From: CAYNUJ01 sp964573255
GTDB lineage: Bacteria > Bacteroidota > Ignavibacteria > Ignavibacteriales > Melioribacteraceae
Assembly: GCA_964573255.1 (NCBI GenBank)
Contig: CAZNJB010000016.1
Span: 9,656-73,655, forward strand
Direction of reading: 5' to 3'
Length of the DNA stretch: 64,000 nucleotides
This document shows, piece by piece, positions 8,595 to 16,638 of this stretch (position 1 is the first letter of the stretch; each line of letters begins with the position of its first letter). The notes under the pieces are model-generated. The model worked only from the letters and a program-made list of their open reading frames with translations, was not told the DNA's origin and ran no database searches. A program made the translations under genes and the position numbers.

Positions 8595-9470
8595 TTAAAT
8601 TTTTCTGCCACCGTAGGTTTTATCTACCAAATCTATTATCTGATCAACAGTATAAGCGTTTTCTTTTATCTTACTTGCTATAAAGCCTTTCACTTCTTTT
8701 GCACCTCGCGGATGATTACAATTACAATCTTTCAATTCATCTATACCGCACTGTCCGCAAGGACAACTAAAATGCTCCGCAATCAAAATCAGGTCTTCCA
8801 ACGAAGCCAACCGGGCATTTGCTTTTTGGCTCTTGTTTCCATTATCTCTTTTTCCAGTAAACTTAGATAACAAATTTGTAAATTGAGGTTTAATCCAGCC
8901 GTACTTTGAATTAACAGATTTAATAATTTCAGCATCGGATTTTTTAGCAGTAATCTGCGATTGAATAAACGCCTTTTCCTCTCTGGCTGTTGGGCAATCA
9001 CAAGATTCCAATGGTAATTCCCCGCAAGTACCGCAAGAACAAATAAATTTTGAAGCAATATCAGTAACACGCGAATTTGCAAATCCAAAACCGTTATTAG
9101 TTTGGAAATTATTTGTTAGAGGTCTTTGTTTTTCTCCGGGTAGTACTTGTATGATAATAAATGCTACAATCAATAATCCAATAACAGATAATGCCTTATT
9201 TTCTTGGAAGATATCGATTATCGTTAATCTTTTAGCTGGTTTGTTATTTCGAGTTCTATTCTGTTGTTTTTTCTTATTATTAACAGAATGCTTTTTTTGC
9301 TTGCTTTGAATTCTTGAACCACAGTTAACGCAAAAATTACTATCCTTACTATTTTCCGCGCCGCATTTAGGACAATAAATAGATTCGGAGGCTGCCTTTA
9401 ATTCAGTTCCACATTCGGTGCAAAATTTGTTATCATTCGAATTTTCGGAACCACAATTATTACATTTCAT
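8595..9470 (-). CDS. Zinc-ribbon membrane protein with two CcmH/NrfF-like Cys domains
   Basis: 291 residues. Two zinc ribbons lie at the N-terminus (CNNCG/CTECG at 3-20 and CPKCG/CVNCG at 33-51), then a basic linker, one membrane helix (about 93-112), and two similar C-terminal repeats. The repeats begin FICSCGTCGELPLESCDC and HFSCPCGQCGIDELKDCNC. Each then has a charged helix, I-x-(S/A)-K-I and a closing Y-G. This layout (CxxC, helix, 'D.EII....YG') resembles the CcmH/NrfF thioredox domain that handles the apocytochrome haem-binding cysteines, but with extra Cys. A tandem copy fused to ribbons is not an architecture I know. CcmH kinship is my reading and needs a profile search. Confidence 0.7.
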   Translation of the reverse strand: MKCNNCGSENSNDNKFCTECGTELKAASESIYCPKCGAENSKDSNFCVNCGSRIQSKQKKHSVNNKKKQQNRTRNNKPAKRLTIIDIFQENKALSVIGLLIVAFIIIQVLPGEKQRPLTNNFQTNNGFGFANSRVTDIASKFICSCGTCGELPLESCDCPTAREEKAFIQSQITAKKSDAEIIKSVNSKYGWIKPQFTNLLSKFTGKRDNGNKSQKANARLASLEDLILIAEHFSCPCGQCGIDELKDCNCNHPRGAKEVKGFIASKIKENAYTVDQIIDLVDKTYGGRKI

Positions 9471-9580
9471 AACCCACTCCTTGCTTATTCAAACTTTAAT
9501 AATTTTTTGAAAATTATTTTACTCTTATTTCTTCCGCTACTTGCATAATCCACATCTTATTTTTAAATCTGCATTAAAAT

Positions 9581-10411
9581 TTATATTCCATAATTGAACC
9601 CCGTACTCAAACTATAATCTGAAACAGAACTATTTAACCCAATGGATAAAATTGATGTGAAGAATAAATCAGCATTTATTTTGTAATTATATCCCAACCC
9701 TATTTGCTTAGGAGCCGAATAACCATCAACGATTGTGGAGTATGAATCATAAGCTAAATAAAAAGAACTCTCACCGCCATCCATAATGTAACCTGCTCCC
9801 AGACTGATTGTAACAGGATTGTTAGTATCTACGCCATCAACTTTACCGATTGTAAGATAACCGACTTGAGCAAAGAATGATAAATTATCTATCGACTTTC
9901 TAATACCTAATGCAGTGAAATAGTCGAATTTACCGCTTCCTATCCCAAGCGATTGACTTGCCGTCGGGAACTTAATGTAAGAATCTACCGACAAAGCGGG
10001 TAAATCGCTACTTTCGGTTAGTAAGTCAAAACTTCCGTTAATATATAAATCACCTAAACCGGCATTAATCGAAGTCATTGAACTCGAATTATCTCCCATA
10101 TGACCATTATTATTAAACCATCGACTGCCATTATGCCCGGTTTCATTTTCATTCGGTAAATACGCATTCCCCAATTGCATAAAAGAGCTACTGCTTCCGA
10201 ATACAAGAGGAATACTCAGGCTCAGATAATAATTCTGAGCCTGATATTTAATTCCACCGTAGAAAAATAGATTGGAATGATTTGAGCCGTCTTGGAAATC
10301 TCCTCCCACAACTAGCAAGTAGGAGTTTGCATATAATTTCCCTTGAGCGGATACAATTCCGGTTAACAGAATTGAACTCATTATCAACGATTTTAATATC
10401 GTCTTTTTCAT
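9581..10411 (-). CDS. Outer-membrane beta-barrel protein of unknown substrate
   Basis: 276 residues with a signal peptide (MKKTILKSLIMSSILLTGIVSAQG) and many short alternating hydrophobic strands ending in aromatic residues, as in small outer-membrane barrels. A loop at about 85-105 is rich in Asn, Gly, His and Met (NNNGHMGDNSSSM). I see no CcmH, TolC or TonB signature. It sits 5 bases after the Met-rich protein gene and 111 bases before the CcmH-like gene. It could be a porin or a transporter of the DUF-type 'phenol degradation MetA-like' barrels, but that is a guess. Confidence 0.6.
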   Translation of the reverse strand: MKKTILKSLIMSSILLTGIVSAQGKLYANSYLLVVGGDFQDGSNHSNLFFYGGIKYQAQNYYLSLSIPLVFGSSSSFMQLGNAYLPNENETGHNGSRWFNNNGHMGDNSSSMTSINAGLGDLYINGSFDLLTESSDLPALSVDSYIKFPTASQSLGIGSGKFDYFTALGIRKSIDNLSFFAQVGYLTIGKVDGVDTNNPVTISLGAGYIMDGGESSFYLAYDSYSTIVDGYSAPKQIGLGYNYKINADLFFTSILSIGLNSSVSDYSLSTGFNYGI

Positions 10412-10415
10412 CTTA

Positions 10416-10874
10416 TTATTTTTCCACCTTATTATCTTGCATTCTTTTCCCGTATGCAGAAATCATCTCGTCGTAATTATTCATCATCGCTTTTATGTTT
10501 TTCATCATTTCATTCATGTTTTCCATCATATTTTCATCCGTCATAATATTCTTATCTTTCATAAGAGCATTCATATGTTGTAACATATCTTCTATGCTCT
10601 CCGACATACTCTTCATATTCATCATTACATTTTGTTCATTACCGACTTGATGATTTCCTTGAATATCTTGCACCATTACTTGCATCCGGGATTGCAGTTG
10701 CTCCATATGTTCCATCATCTGATGCATATTTTGCTGCATCATTTTCTGCATGTTATGCTGCATGTTATTCTGCAAGTTTTGATTTATCATTTGATGCTGT
10801 TGTGCCGATACGTTTATATTTAACCATAACGATACCAATGTTAATAAGGGCAAAACTTGCAATAATCGTTTCAT
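10416..10874 (-). CDS. Methionine/glutamine/histidine-rich periplasmic protein
   Basis: 152 residues with a signal peptide ending near NVSA|QQ. The mature protein is dominated by Met, Gln, Asn and His in helical runs such as MQHNMQKMMQQNMHQMMEHM and MMENMNEMMKNIKAMM. Methionine clusters bind Cu(I)/Ag(I) through thioether sulphur, and such proteins (CusF-, PcoE- or CopC-like in role, not in fold) buffer copper in the periplasm. That role is inferred from composition and from its place between the copper pump and the barrel protein. No named family is recognised. Confidence 0.7.
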   Translation of the reverse strand: MKRLLQVLPLLTLVSLWLNINVSAQQHQMINQNLQNNMQHNMQKMMQQNMHQMMEHMEQLQSRMQVMVQDIQGNHQVGNEQNVMMNMKSMSESIEDMLQHMNALMKDKNIMTDENMMENMNEMMKNIKAMMNNYDEMISAYGKRMQDNKVEK

Positions 10875-10883
10875 TTCACATTC

Positions 10884-11327
10884 CTACTTAACTTTAAAAC
10901 CATGTTTAACTAGATTTTCTTTAGCTTTCTCAATTGTAACTTCTTTGAGTTTCATTTCACAAATCGGACAATTACCTGGCTCATCCGAAATAACATTCCA
11001 GTCCATTACATCCTGAAATACTTTTCCGTCTTTATTCGCATCGATGGATTCTACATCAATAACGCCTTTACGAACTACTGAATGCATTCCTTTCATTCCA
11101 CCGTCTTTCATCATTTTATCATGATGCATCATTTTATGATCTTTCATCATTTTGTCGTGATCCATCATTTTATGATTTTTCATCATCATGCAACTGTCGG
11201 TTTTGGCCGTGCAACTGTCGCTCATCATTTTATGATTTTTCATAGTTTTCGGCGCATCCTGTCCGAAAACCGAAGCGACCAAAACGAATGAGAAAATAAA
11301 CATGGATAATTTCATTATAGATTTCAT
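10884..11327 (-). CDS. Periplasmic KHKMM-repeat metal-binding protein with HMBD-like C-terminus
   Basis: 147 residues. A signal peptide (about 1-22) precedes a Met/His/Lys/Asp repeat region (about 26-82) built from repeated NHKMM, DHKMM and DHDKMM units with two TDSC/SDSC cysteines. A C-terminal domain (85-147) contains an EF-hand-like DANKDGKVFQD loop followed by GNCPICEMKLKE. The last part is the CPxCxMxL pattern of heavy-metal-binding domains. The same 63-residue domain ends CusB encoded 4 kb upstream. Likely a periplasmic Cu/Ag sponge or chaperone for the pump (inference). Confidence 0.8.
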   Translation of the reverse strand: MKSIMKLSMFIFSFVLVASVFGQDAPKTMKNHKMMSDSCTAKTDSCMMMKNHKMMDHDKMMKDHKMMHHDKMMKDGGMKGMHSVVRKGVIDVESIDANKDGKVFQDVMDWNVISDEPGNCPICEMKLKEVTIEKAKENLVKHGFKVK

Positions 11328-11353
11328 ATTGAACTCCTTATTAGTTTAACTTA

Positions 11354-11689
11354 TTAATTTAATTTGTTGATTTCACCTGTTTTAATTTTAATGGCCTTTT
11401 CAACATTACTTATGAAAATCCAACCGTCACCACTGAGTCCGGTTCTGCCATTTTTAATGATAACATCTACTAATTTGTCAACTTCCTCAGCTTTACAGAT
11501 CAATTCAATCTTAACTACAGTTGAATATTTCTGTACATACTTAATTGAAAAGCTATAAGCTTCGGGATCAGCCCATTCCGCAAGAGCGCTTGCATCGAGT
11601 ACAGTCATTCCTTTCACTCCTGCTTCTTCGAGCTCGCGAATTACATATTCAGCCTGTTCCCTTCTGATGTAAGCTTTTATCTCTTTCAT
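11354..11689 (-). CDS. PII-like protein linked to heavy-metal RND efflux (PII-NG type)
   Basis: 111 residues from the ATG at 11689, chosen because AGGAGG lies just before it and inside the last codons of cusA. The protein has the PII/CutA ferredoxin-like pattern: strand KEIKAYIRREQAEYVIREL with helix, GVKGMTVLDAS, then VVKIELICKAEEVDKLVDVI and GDGWIFISNVEKAIKI. The last segment matches the PII C-terminal signature (G.G.IFV..ve.a..I). It lacks a clear T-loop uridylylation Tyr. A divergent PII clade (PII-NG) is known next to CzcA/CusA-type genes, and this fits by position. The ligand is unknown. It is probably cytoplasmic and may tune the pump. Confidence 0.82.
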   Translation of the reverse strand: MKEIKAYIRREQAEYVIRELEEAGVKGMTVLDASALAEWADPEAYSFSIKYVQKYSTVVKIELICKAEEVDKLVDVIIKNGRTGLSGDGWIFISNVEKAIKIKTGEINKLN

Positions 11690-11690
11690 T

Positions 11691-14600
11691 TTACACCTCC
11701 TCGGGCACATTTTCGTTCTTTTCTTTCAATCCCCTTTTTTTAATTAGATAGAACACCGCGGGGAAAATGGTTAATTCCATAACGAGACTGGTAAATATAC
11801 CTCCCGCCATAGGAGCAGCGATTCTTTTCATCACATCTCCTCCGGCGCCATGTCCAATTAATATTGGCAATAGACCGAAGAAAAGAACCATTACAGTCAT
11901 CATTTTAGGACGTATTCTCTTAACAGCACCTTCGTAAATTGAATGACGAAGATCTTCCAAATTATTTATATTTCCTTTTCTCTTCCAATTATCGTAGGCG
12001 ATGTCGAGATATAAAAGCATAACTACACCCGTTTCGGCTGAAACACCGAGCAAAGCAATTATACCTACCCAAACAGCCACACTCAAATGGTAACCTGCGA
12101 AATAGAGATACCAAACTGCGCCTACCATTGAGAAAGGCAATGCAAGAAGAATAATACCTGTTTTAATAAAGGACTTCGTGTTAAAATAAAGCAGCATAAT
12201 TACTAGCAACAATGTAAGCGGCAGAACTACTGCTAACTTTTCGGAAGCTCTTTGCATATATTCGTACTGACCGCTCCATACCAAGGAGTATCCAGGTGGA
12301 ATTTTAACTTTTTCTGCTATAATCTTCTTCGCATTTTCTACATAAGTACCTACGTCTATATTCTCTAAGTCAATATAAACCCAAGCATTCGGACGTGCGT
12401 TTTCGGATTTAATAACCGGAGGACCTTTAACTACTTCAATCGTTCCCAATTGTTCCAAAGGAACATTTCCGCCACCCGGTATGGGTACGAGAACTCTTCT
12501 TAGAGCTTCAAGGTTCTCCCTGTAATCCCTTTGGTAACGTAAGTTAACAGGATAGCGTTCTAGTCCTTCTACAGTTTTTGTAATATTCATTCCGCCTACA
12601 GCAGACATAAATACATTCTGCACGTCTTCAATAGTAAGTCCGTAGCGGGCAATTGCTTTTCTATCAATATCAAAATCAACATAGTTTCCACCTACAGCTC
12701 TTTCGGCATAAGCAGAACGAGTACCCGGAATTGTTTTAGCAACTTCTTCGATTTCCTTACCTAATTTCTGCAATACATTCAAATCCGGACCGCCAATCTT
12801 GATACCAACCGGAGTTTTGATACCGGTAGAAAGCATATCTATCCTAGTTTTAATAGGCATAGTCCATGCATTCGTAACACCGGGAATTTTAACAGCTTCG
12901 TTCATTTCTTCAACCAACTTTTCAGGTGTCATTCCCGGTCTCCATTGATCCCGAGGTTTCAACTGAATTGTGGTTTCAATCATCGAAAGCGGTGCCGGAT
13001 CGGTAGCCGTTTCGGCTCTACCTATTTTACCGAATACCGATTTAACTTCCGGAAATGATTTTATGATTTTATCGGTAGTTTGTAGAACTTCCCGGGCTTT
13101 TGTAATTGAGATACCCGGTAATGTTGTTGGCATATATAAGAGATCTCCTTCATACAAGGGTGGCATAAATTCCGAACCCAATTGAGAAAAGGGGAAATAA
13201 GTAGCTACAGTAATAAGAAATGATACACCAATCACCCACCACCGGAATCTCAATACGAACTCTACAATTGGGTGGTACATTTTCATAAGTATATTAGTAA
13301 CGGGGTTTTCTTCTTCTCTTTTCATTTTACCACGAATAAAGAACCCCATCAATACCGGAACAATTGTTATAGCAAGAATTGCACCGGCAGCCATTGCATA
13401 AGTTTTTGTGAAAGCTAACGGTTTAAATAATCTACCTTCCTGCTGTTCCAATGTAAATACCGGCAAGAAGGATACAGTAATAACCAATAAGGAATAAAAG
13501 ATTGAAGGACCTACTTCTTTCGAAGATTCCATAATAACCGCCCAGTGTGGCCGGCGTTTATCTTCAGGTAGATCATTGTTGTGCACAATATGCGCGTGCG
13601 AGTTCTCCACCATAATAATTGCGGCATCCACCATCGCGCCAATTGCAATTGCTATACCGCCGAGGGACATAATATTAGCATTTATTCCCTGTAATTTCAT
13701 TACGAGTACAGCAGCTAACACCGCTGTAGGTAATGTAAATATAGCAACCAGCGAACTGCGTACGTGGAGTAAGAAACCAATAATTACAAGCGCAACTACA
13801 ATACTTTCTTCTATTAATTTATCACTTAAGTTATCAATTGCTCTATGTATTAGTGAAGAACGATCGTATGACGTAATTATTTCAATATCATCCGGTAGAG
13901 ATAATTTTAGTTCTTCCAAACGCTTTTTAACACGTTCAATAACAGCTAAACCATTCTCTCCAAACCGTTGAATAATAATTCCGCCTACGGTTTCCCCTTC
14001 ACCGTTCCAATCTGCTAATCCTCTTCTAAGTTCCGGACCAATATCGATATTAGCAACATCTTTCAAATAAATAGGCGTTCCTGTTCTCTTATTAACACCT
14101 ATTTTGATATTCTTAAGATCTTCCGTGCTTTTAATATAGCCTAAACCTCTAACCATAAATTCGGTTTCAGCCATTTCCATCAACCTGCCGCCTACATCAT
14201 TGTTACTCTTCTTTATAGCCATCTTAACTTTTTGAAGAGGAATTCCATAGGAAGCAAGTTTGTTCGGGTCAACATTAACTTGGTATTGTTTTACATATCC
14301 GCCAATGCTGGCAACTTCCGAAACACCGGGAATAGCAGTAAGTTCGTATCTAAGGAACCAATCTTGAATGGAGCGTAATTCTTGCAGACTCCTTTTATCA
14401 GATTTCAGGACGTATTGGTAAACCCATCCTAATCCGGTTGCATCAGGTCCCAATTGAGGAGAAACGCCTTCCGGCAAATCGTTCCTCAGAGAACTTAGAT
14501 ACTCTAATACTCTACTTCTTGCCCAGTAAATATCCGTTCCGTCTTCGAATATTATATACACCATCGAAAATCCAAAAAACGAATATCCCCTTACATCTAT

Positions 14601-14867
14601 TGCATATGGTACTGATAACATTTTAGTCGTTAATGGGTACGTTACCTGATCTTCAACTATTTGCGGTCCTTGTCCGGGATATTCCGTAAATATAATTACT
14701 TGGACGTCACTGAGATCAGGTATTGCATCTATCGCAGTATTTCTGATAGCCCATATACCCCCGGCAACGAGGGCAACCGTAAGAATGATGACCAATATCT
14801 TATTATTGATCGACCACTCTATCGTCTTTTCTATCAATCCTTCTTTCTTACGTGCGCCGTGATCCAT
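11691..14867 (-). CDS. cusA: Heavy-metal efflux RND transporter, CusA/CzcA family
   Basis: 1058-residue inner-membrane RND pump of normal family length with the full two-fold layout: helix 1 at about 27-46, first porter/docking loop, helices 2-6 (about 340-510), a second large loop, then helices 8-12. The proton-relay segment AIGAMVDAAIIMVEN (about 405) has the Asp-Ala-Ala form seen in the Cu(I)/Ag(I) group rather than the DGA form of Co/Zn/Cd pumps. PDLSDVQVI and the C-terminal RIRPKMMTV are typical. It follows cusB by 19 bases and shares its terminal bases with the PII-like gene's ribosome site. It exports metal from periplasm/cytoplasm through the TolC-like channel. Confidence 0.96.
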   Translation of the reverse strand: MDHGARKKEGLIEKTIEWSINNKILVIILTVALVAGGIWAIRNTAIDAIPDLSDVQVIIFTEYPGQGPQIVEDQVTYPLTTKMLSVPYAIDVRGYSFFGFSMVYIIFEDGTDIYWARSRVLEYLSSLRNDLPEGVSPQLGPDATGLGWVYQYVLKSDKRSLQELRSIQDWFLRYELTAIPGVSEVASIGGYVKQYQVNVDPNKLASYGIPLQKVKMAIKKSNNDVGGRLMEMAETEFMVRGLGYIKSTEDLKNIKIGVNKRTGTPIYLKDVANIDIGPELRRGLADWNGEGETVGGIIIQRFGENGLAVIERVKKRLEELKLSLPDDIEIITSYDRSSLIHRAIDNLSDKLIEESIVVALVIIGFLLHVRSSLVAIFTLPTAVLAAVLVMKLQGINANIMSLGGIAIAIGAMVDAAIIMVENSHAHIVHNNDLPEDKRRPHWAVIMESSKEVGPSIFYSLLVITVSFLPVFTLEQQEGRLFKPLAFTKTYAMAAGAILAITIVPVLMGFFIRGKMKREEENPVTNILMKMYHPIVEFVLRFRWWVIGVSFLITVATYFPFSQLGSEFMPPLYEGDLLYMPTTLPGISITKAREVLQTTDKIIKSFPEVKSVFGKIGRAETATDPAPLSMIETTIQLKPRDQWRPGMTPEKLVEEMNEAVKIPGVTNAWTMPIKTRIDMLSTGIKTPVGIKIGGPDLNVLQKLGKEIEEVAKTIPGTRSAYAERAVGGNYVDFDIDRKAIARYGLTIEDVQNVFMSAVGGMNITKTVEGLERYPVNLRYQRDYRENLEALRRVLVPIPGGGNVPLEQLGTIEVVKGPPVIKSENARPNAWVYIDLENIDVGTYVENAKKIIAEKVKIPPGYSLVWSGQYEYMQRASEKLAVVLPLTLLLVIMLLYFNTKSFIKTGIILLALPFSMVGAVWYLYFAGYHLSVAVWVGIIALLGVSAETGVVMLLYLDIAYDNWKRKGNINNLEDLRHSIYEGAVKRIRPKMMTVMVLFFGLLPILIGHGAGGDVMKRIAAPMAGGIFTSLVMELTIFPAVFYLIKKRGLKEKNENVPEEV

Positions 14868-14886
14868 TTAAATCTCCTGATAATTC

Positions 14887-16614
14887 TTATTTTACTTTAA
14901 AACCATTATCTATTAAATTTTGTTTTGCTTCTTCAATTGTAAATTCTTTCAATTTCATGTTGCAAATTGGGCATCTGCCCGGTTTGTCTGATATAACATT
15001 CCAGTCCATAATATCCTGAAATACTTTACCATCTTTATTTTTATCAATACTTTCCACATCTATCACACCTTTACGTACAATATCATCTTCCTTTATTTCT
15101 TCGGAATGATTATGTTCTTCCGCAGACATATCCATTGTTTCATTGTCTTTAGTCAAAGTCTCATCCATATCCATTGTACTGTGATCTTGTTCCAATTTTT
15201 CTTTTTCTCTTTTAATTACTGCAGAAGAATCATCGGCTTTCGATTCAGCGGAATTTCTGAATTGGCTAACCGCACTTCTCAAACTACTTTCCGAATCAAT
15301 TAAGAATTGTGCTGATGTAGCAATCTTATTTCCAACTGAAATACCGTCAAGTACCTGATAATAACCTTCGGCATATTCGCCCAATTTAACTTCAACAGGC
15401 TTAAATTTACCGTTACCCAATGCTAAGATTAAGATCGATTTTCTTCCACTTCTAATAATTGCTTGTTCAGGAACAACCGGTTTGCCGGATAAAGTTTTAC
15501 CTTTAATAACAACGTCAGCATACATATCCGGTTTCAACTCGTTGTTGCTGTTCTTAATATCTATTCTAACTTTAACAGTTCTTGTTTTAGCGTCTAAAGT
15601 AGGATAGATGAAAGAGACTTTATTATGAAATACTTTTCCGGGCAGATAGTTGAAACGGATTTCAGCATCCGAACCGACTTTAATTTTTGAGAGCTCATAT
15701 TCATAAACGTCAGCAATTAACCAAAGATTCTTCAAATCAGCTATTTTTAACAACGGGGTTCCGGGCATAATTTTTTGCCCTTCGATTATATTTTTATGAA
15801 TTACTGTTCCATCGAAAGGAGCATACAATGTCATGTAAGTTTTTATTTTACCAGTTTTTTTCAAATTCTCAATTTCTTCGGCACTGATGTCGAATAATTC
15901 TAATTTTCTTCTGGCATTTTTTATTAATTCATTACCACTGCTTAATACATCCGTATGCGAACTGTATGAAATGGATTTACTATAGTCGAGTGCTGTAAGG
16001 AATTCCTGCTGAGCAGCAACTAACTCGGGAGAATATATATCGATCAGTTTCTGTCCTTTTTTAACTTCCTGACCCGTATAATTAACGTACATTTTCTCAA
16101 CCCAGCCGCCGACTTTTGTAGTTACAATAAATTCACGTCTTTCGTCTGTACGTAAAATACCGTTGGTAATTACTTCTGTTTTAATTGTTTTTTCGGTTAC
16201 TTCATCAATTCTCACATTCATATTCTGCTGAATTGCCGGATCTATTGTAACAATACCTTCGCCGCCAACTTCATCTTCGTAAACAGGTACTAAATCCATT
16301 CCCATTCTGGATTTACCCGGTTTATCATATATTTCATTCGGATTCATTGGCGCGCGCCAGTAAATAATTTTTCTTTCCTTCTTTTCGCCGGAACTAGCGC
16401 TTGTACTGCTCTTGACCGGCAATAATTTCATTCCACATATCGGACAATCTCCGGGCTCTTCTTGAATAATATCCGGATGCATTCCGCATGTATATAATTG
16501 TTTTTCTTCAACTTGTCCGGCGTTATCATTTCCGTTTGAGGAACTCACAAAGTAATATGTGCCGCCGCCTAGAATTATTAACAATAAGATTGTCAAAATT
16601 ATTTTTTTATTCAT
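14887..16614 (-). CDS. cusB: RND periplasmic adaptor CusB with three metal-binding-type modules
   Basis: 575 residues. An N-terminal membrane anchor (about 4-23) is followed by a heavy-metal-binding module (YTCGMHPDIIQEEPGDCPICGMKLLPV, residues about 41-67) and the usual degenerate second one (YWRAPMNP...GMDLVPVY). The membrane-fusion core comes next, with barrel-sandwich, alpha-hairpin and beta-barrel (about 125-430). A Met/His/Glu-rich linker (about 470-510, with HSTMDMDE and HNHSEE) leads to a C-terminal 63-residue domain with CPICNMKLKE. The first module is common in CusB; the last is an addition shared with the small protein encoded at 10884-11327. It bridges CusA to the TolC-like channel and may take metal directly. 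Confidence 0.95.
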   Translation of the reverse strand: MNKKIILTILLLIILGGGTYYFVSSSNGNDNAGQVEEKQLYTCGMHPDIIQEEPGDCPICGMKLLPVKSSTSASSGEKKERKIIYWRAPMNPNEIYDKPGKSRMGMDLVPVYEDEVGGEGIVTIDPAIQQNMNVRIDEVTEKTIKTEVITNGILRTDERREFIVTTKVGGWVEKMYVNYTGQEVKKGQKLIDIYSPELVAAQQEFLTALDYSKSISYSSHTDVLSSGNELIKNARRKLELFDISAEEIENLKKTGKIKTYMTLYAPFDGTVIHKNIIEGQKIMPGTPLLKIADLKNLWLIADVYEYELSKIKVGSDAEIRFNYLPGKVFHNKVSFIYPTLDAKTRTVKVRIDIKNSNNELKPDMYADVVIKGKTLSGKPVVPEQAIIRSGRKSILILALGNGKFKPVEVKLGEYAEGYYQVLDGISVGNKIATSAQFLIDSESSLRSAVSQFRNSAESKADDSSAVIKREKEKLEQDHSTMDMDETLTKDNETMDMSAEEHNHSEEIKEDDIVRKGVIDVESIDKNKDGKVFQDIMDWNVISDKPGRCPICNMKLKEFTIEEAKQNLIDNGFKVK

Positions 16615-16638
16615 TTTCTTACTCCACTTATATAATTA

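Noticed and set aside
11082..11291. Plus-strand His/Phe-rich frame
   Set aside because: Antisense shadow of the KHKMM repeats in the metal-binding protein.
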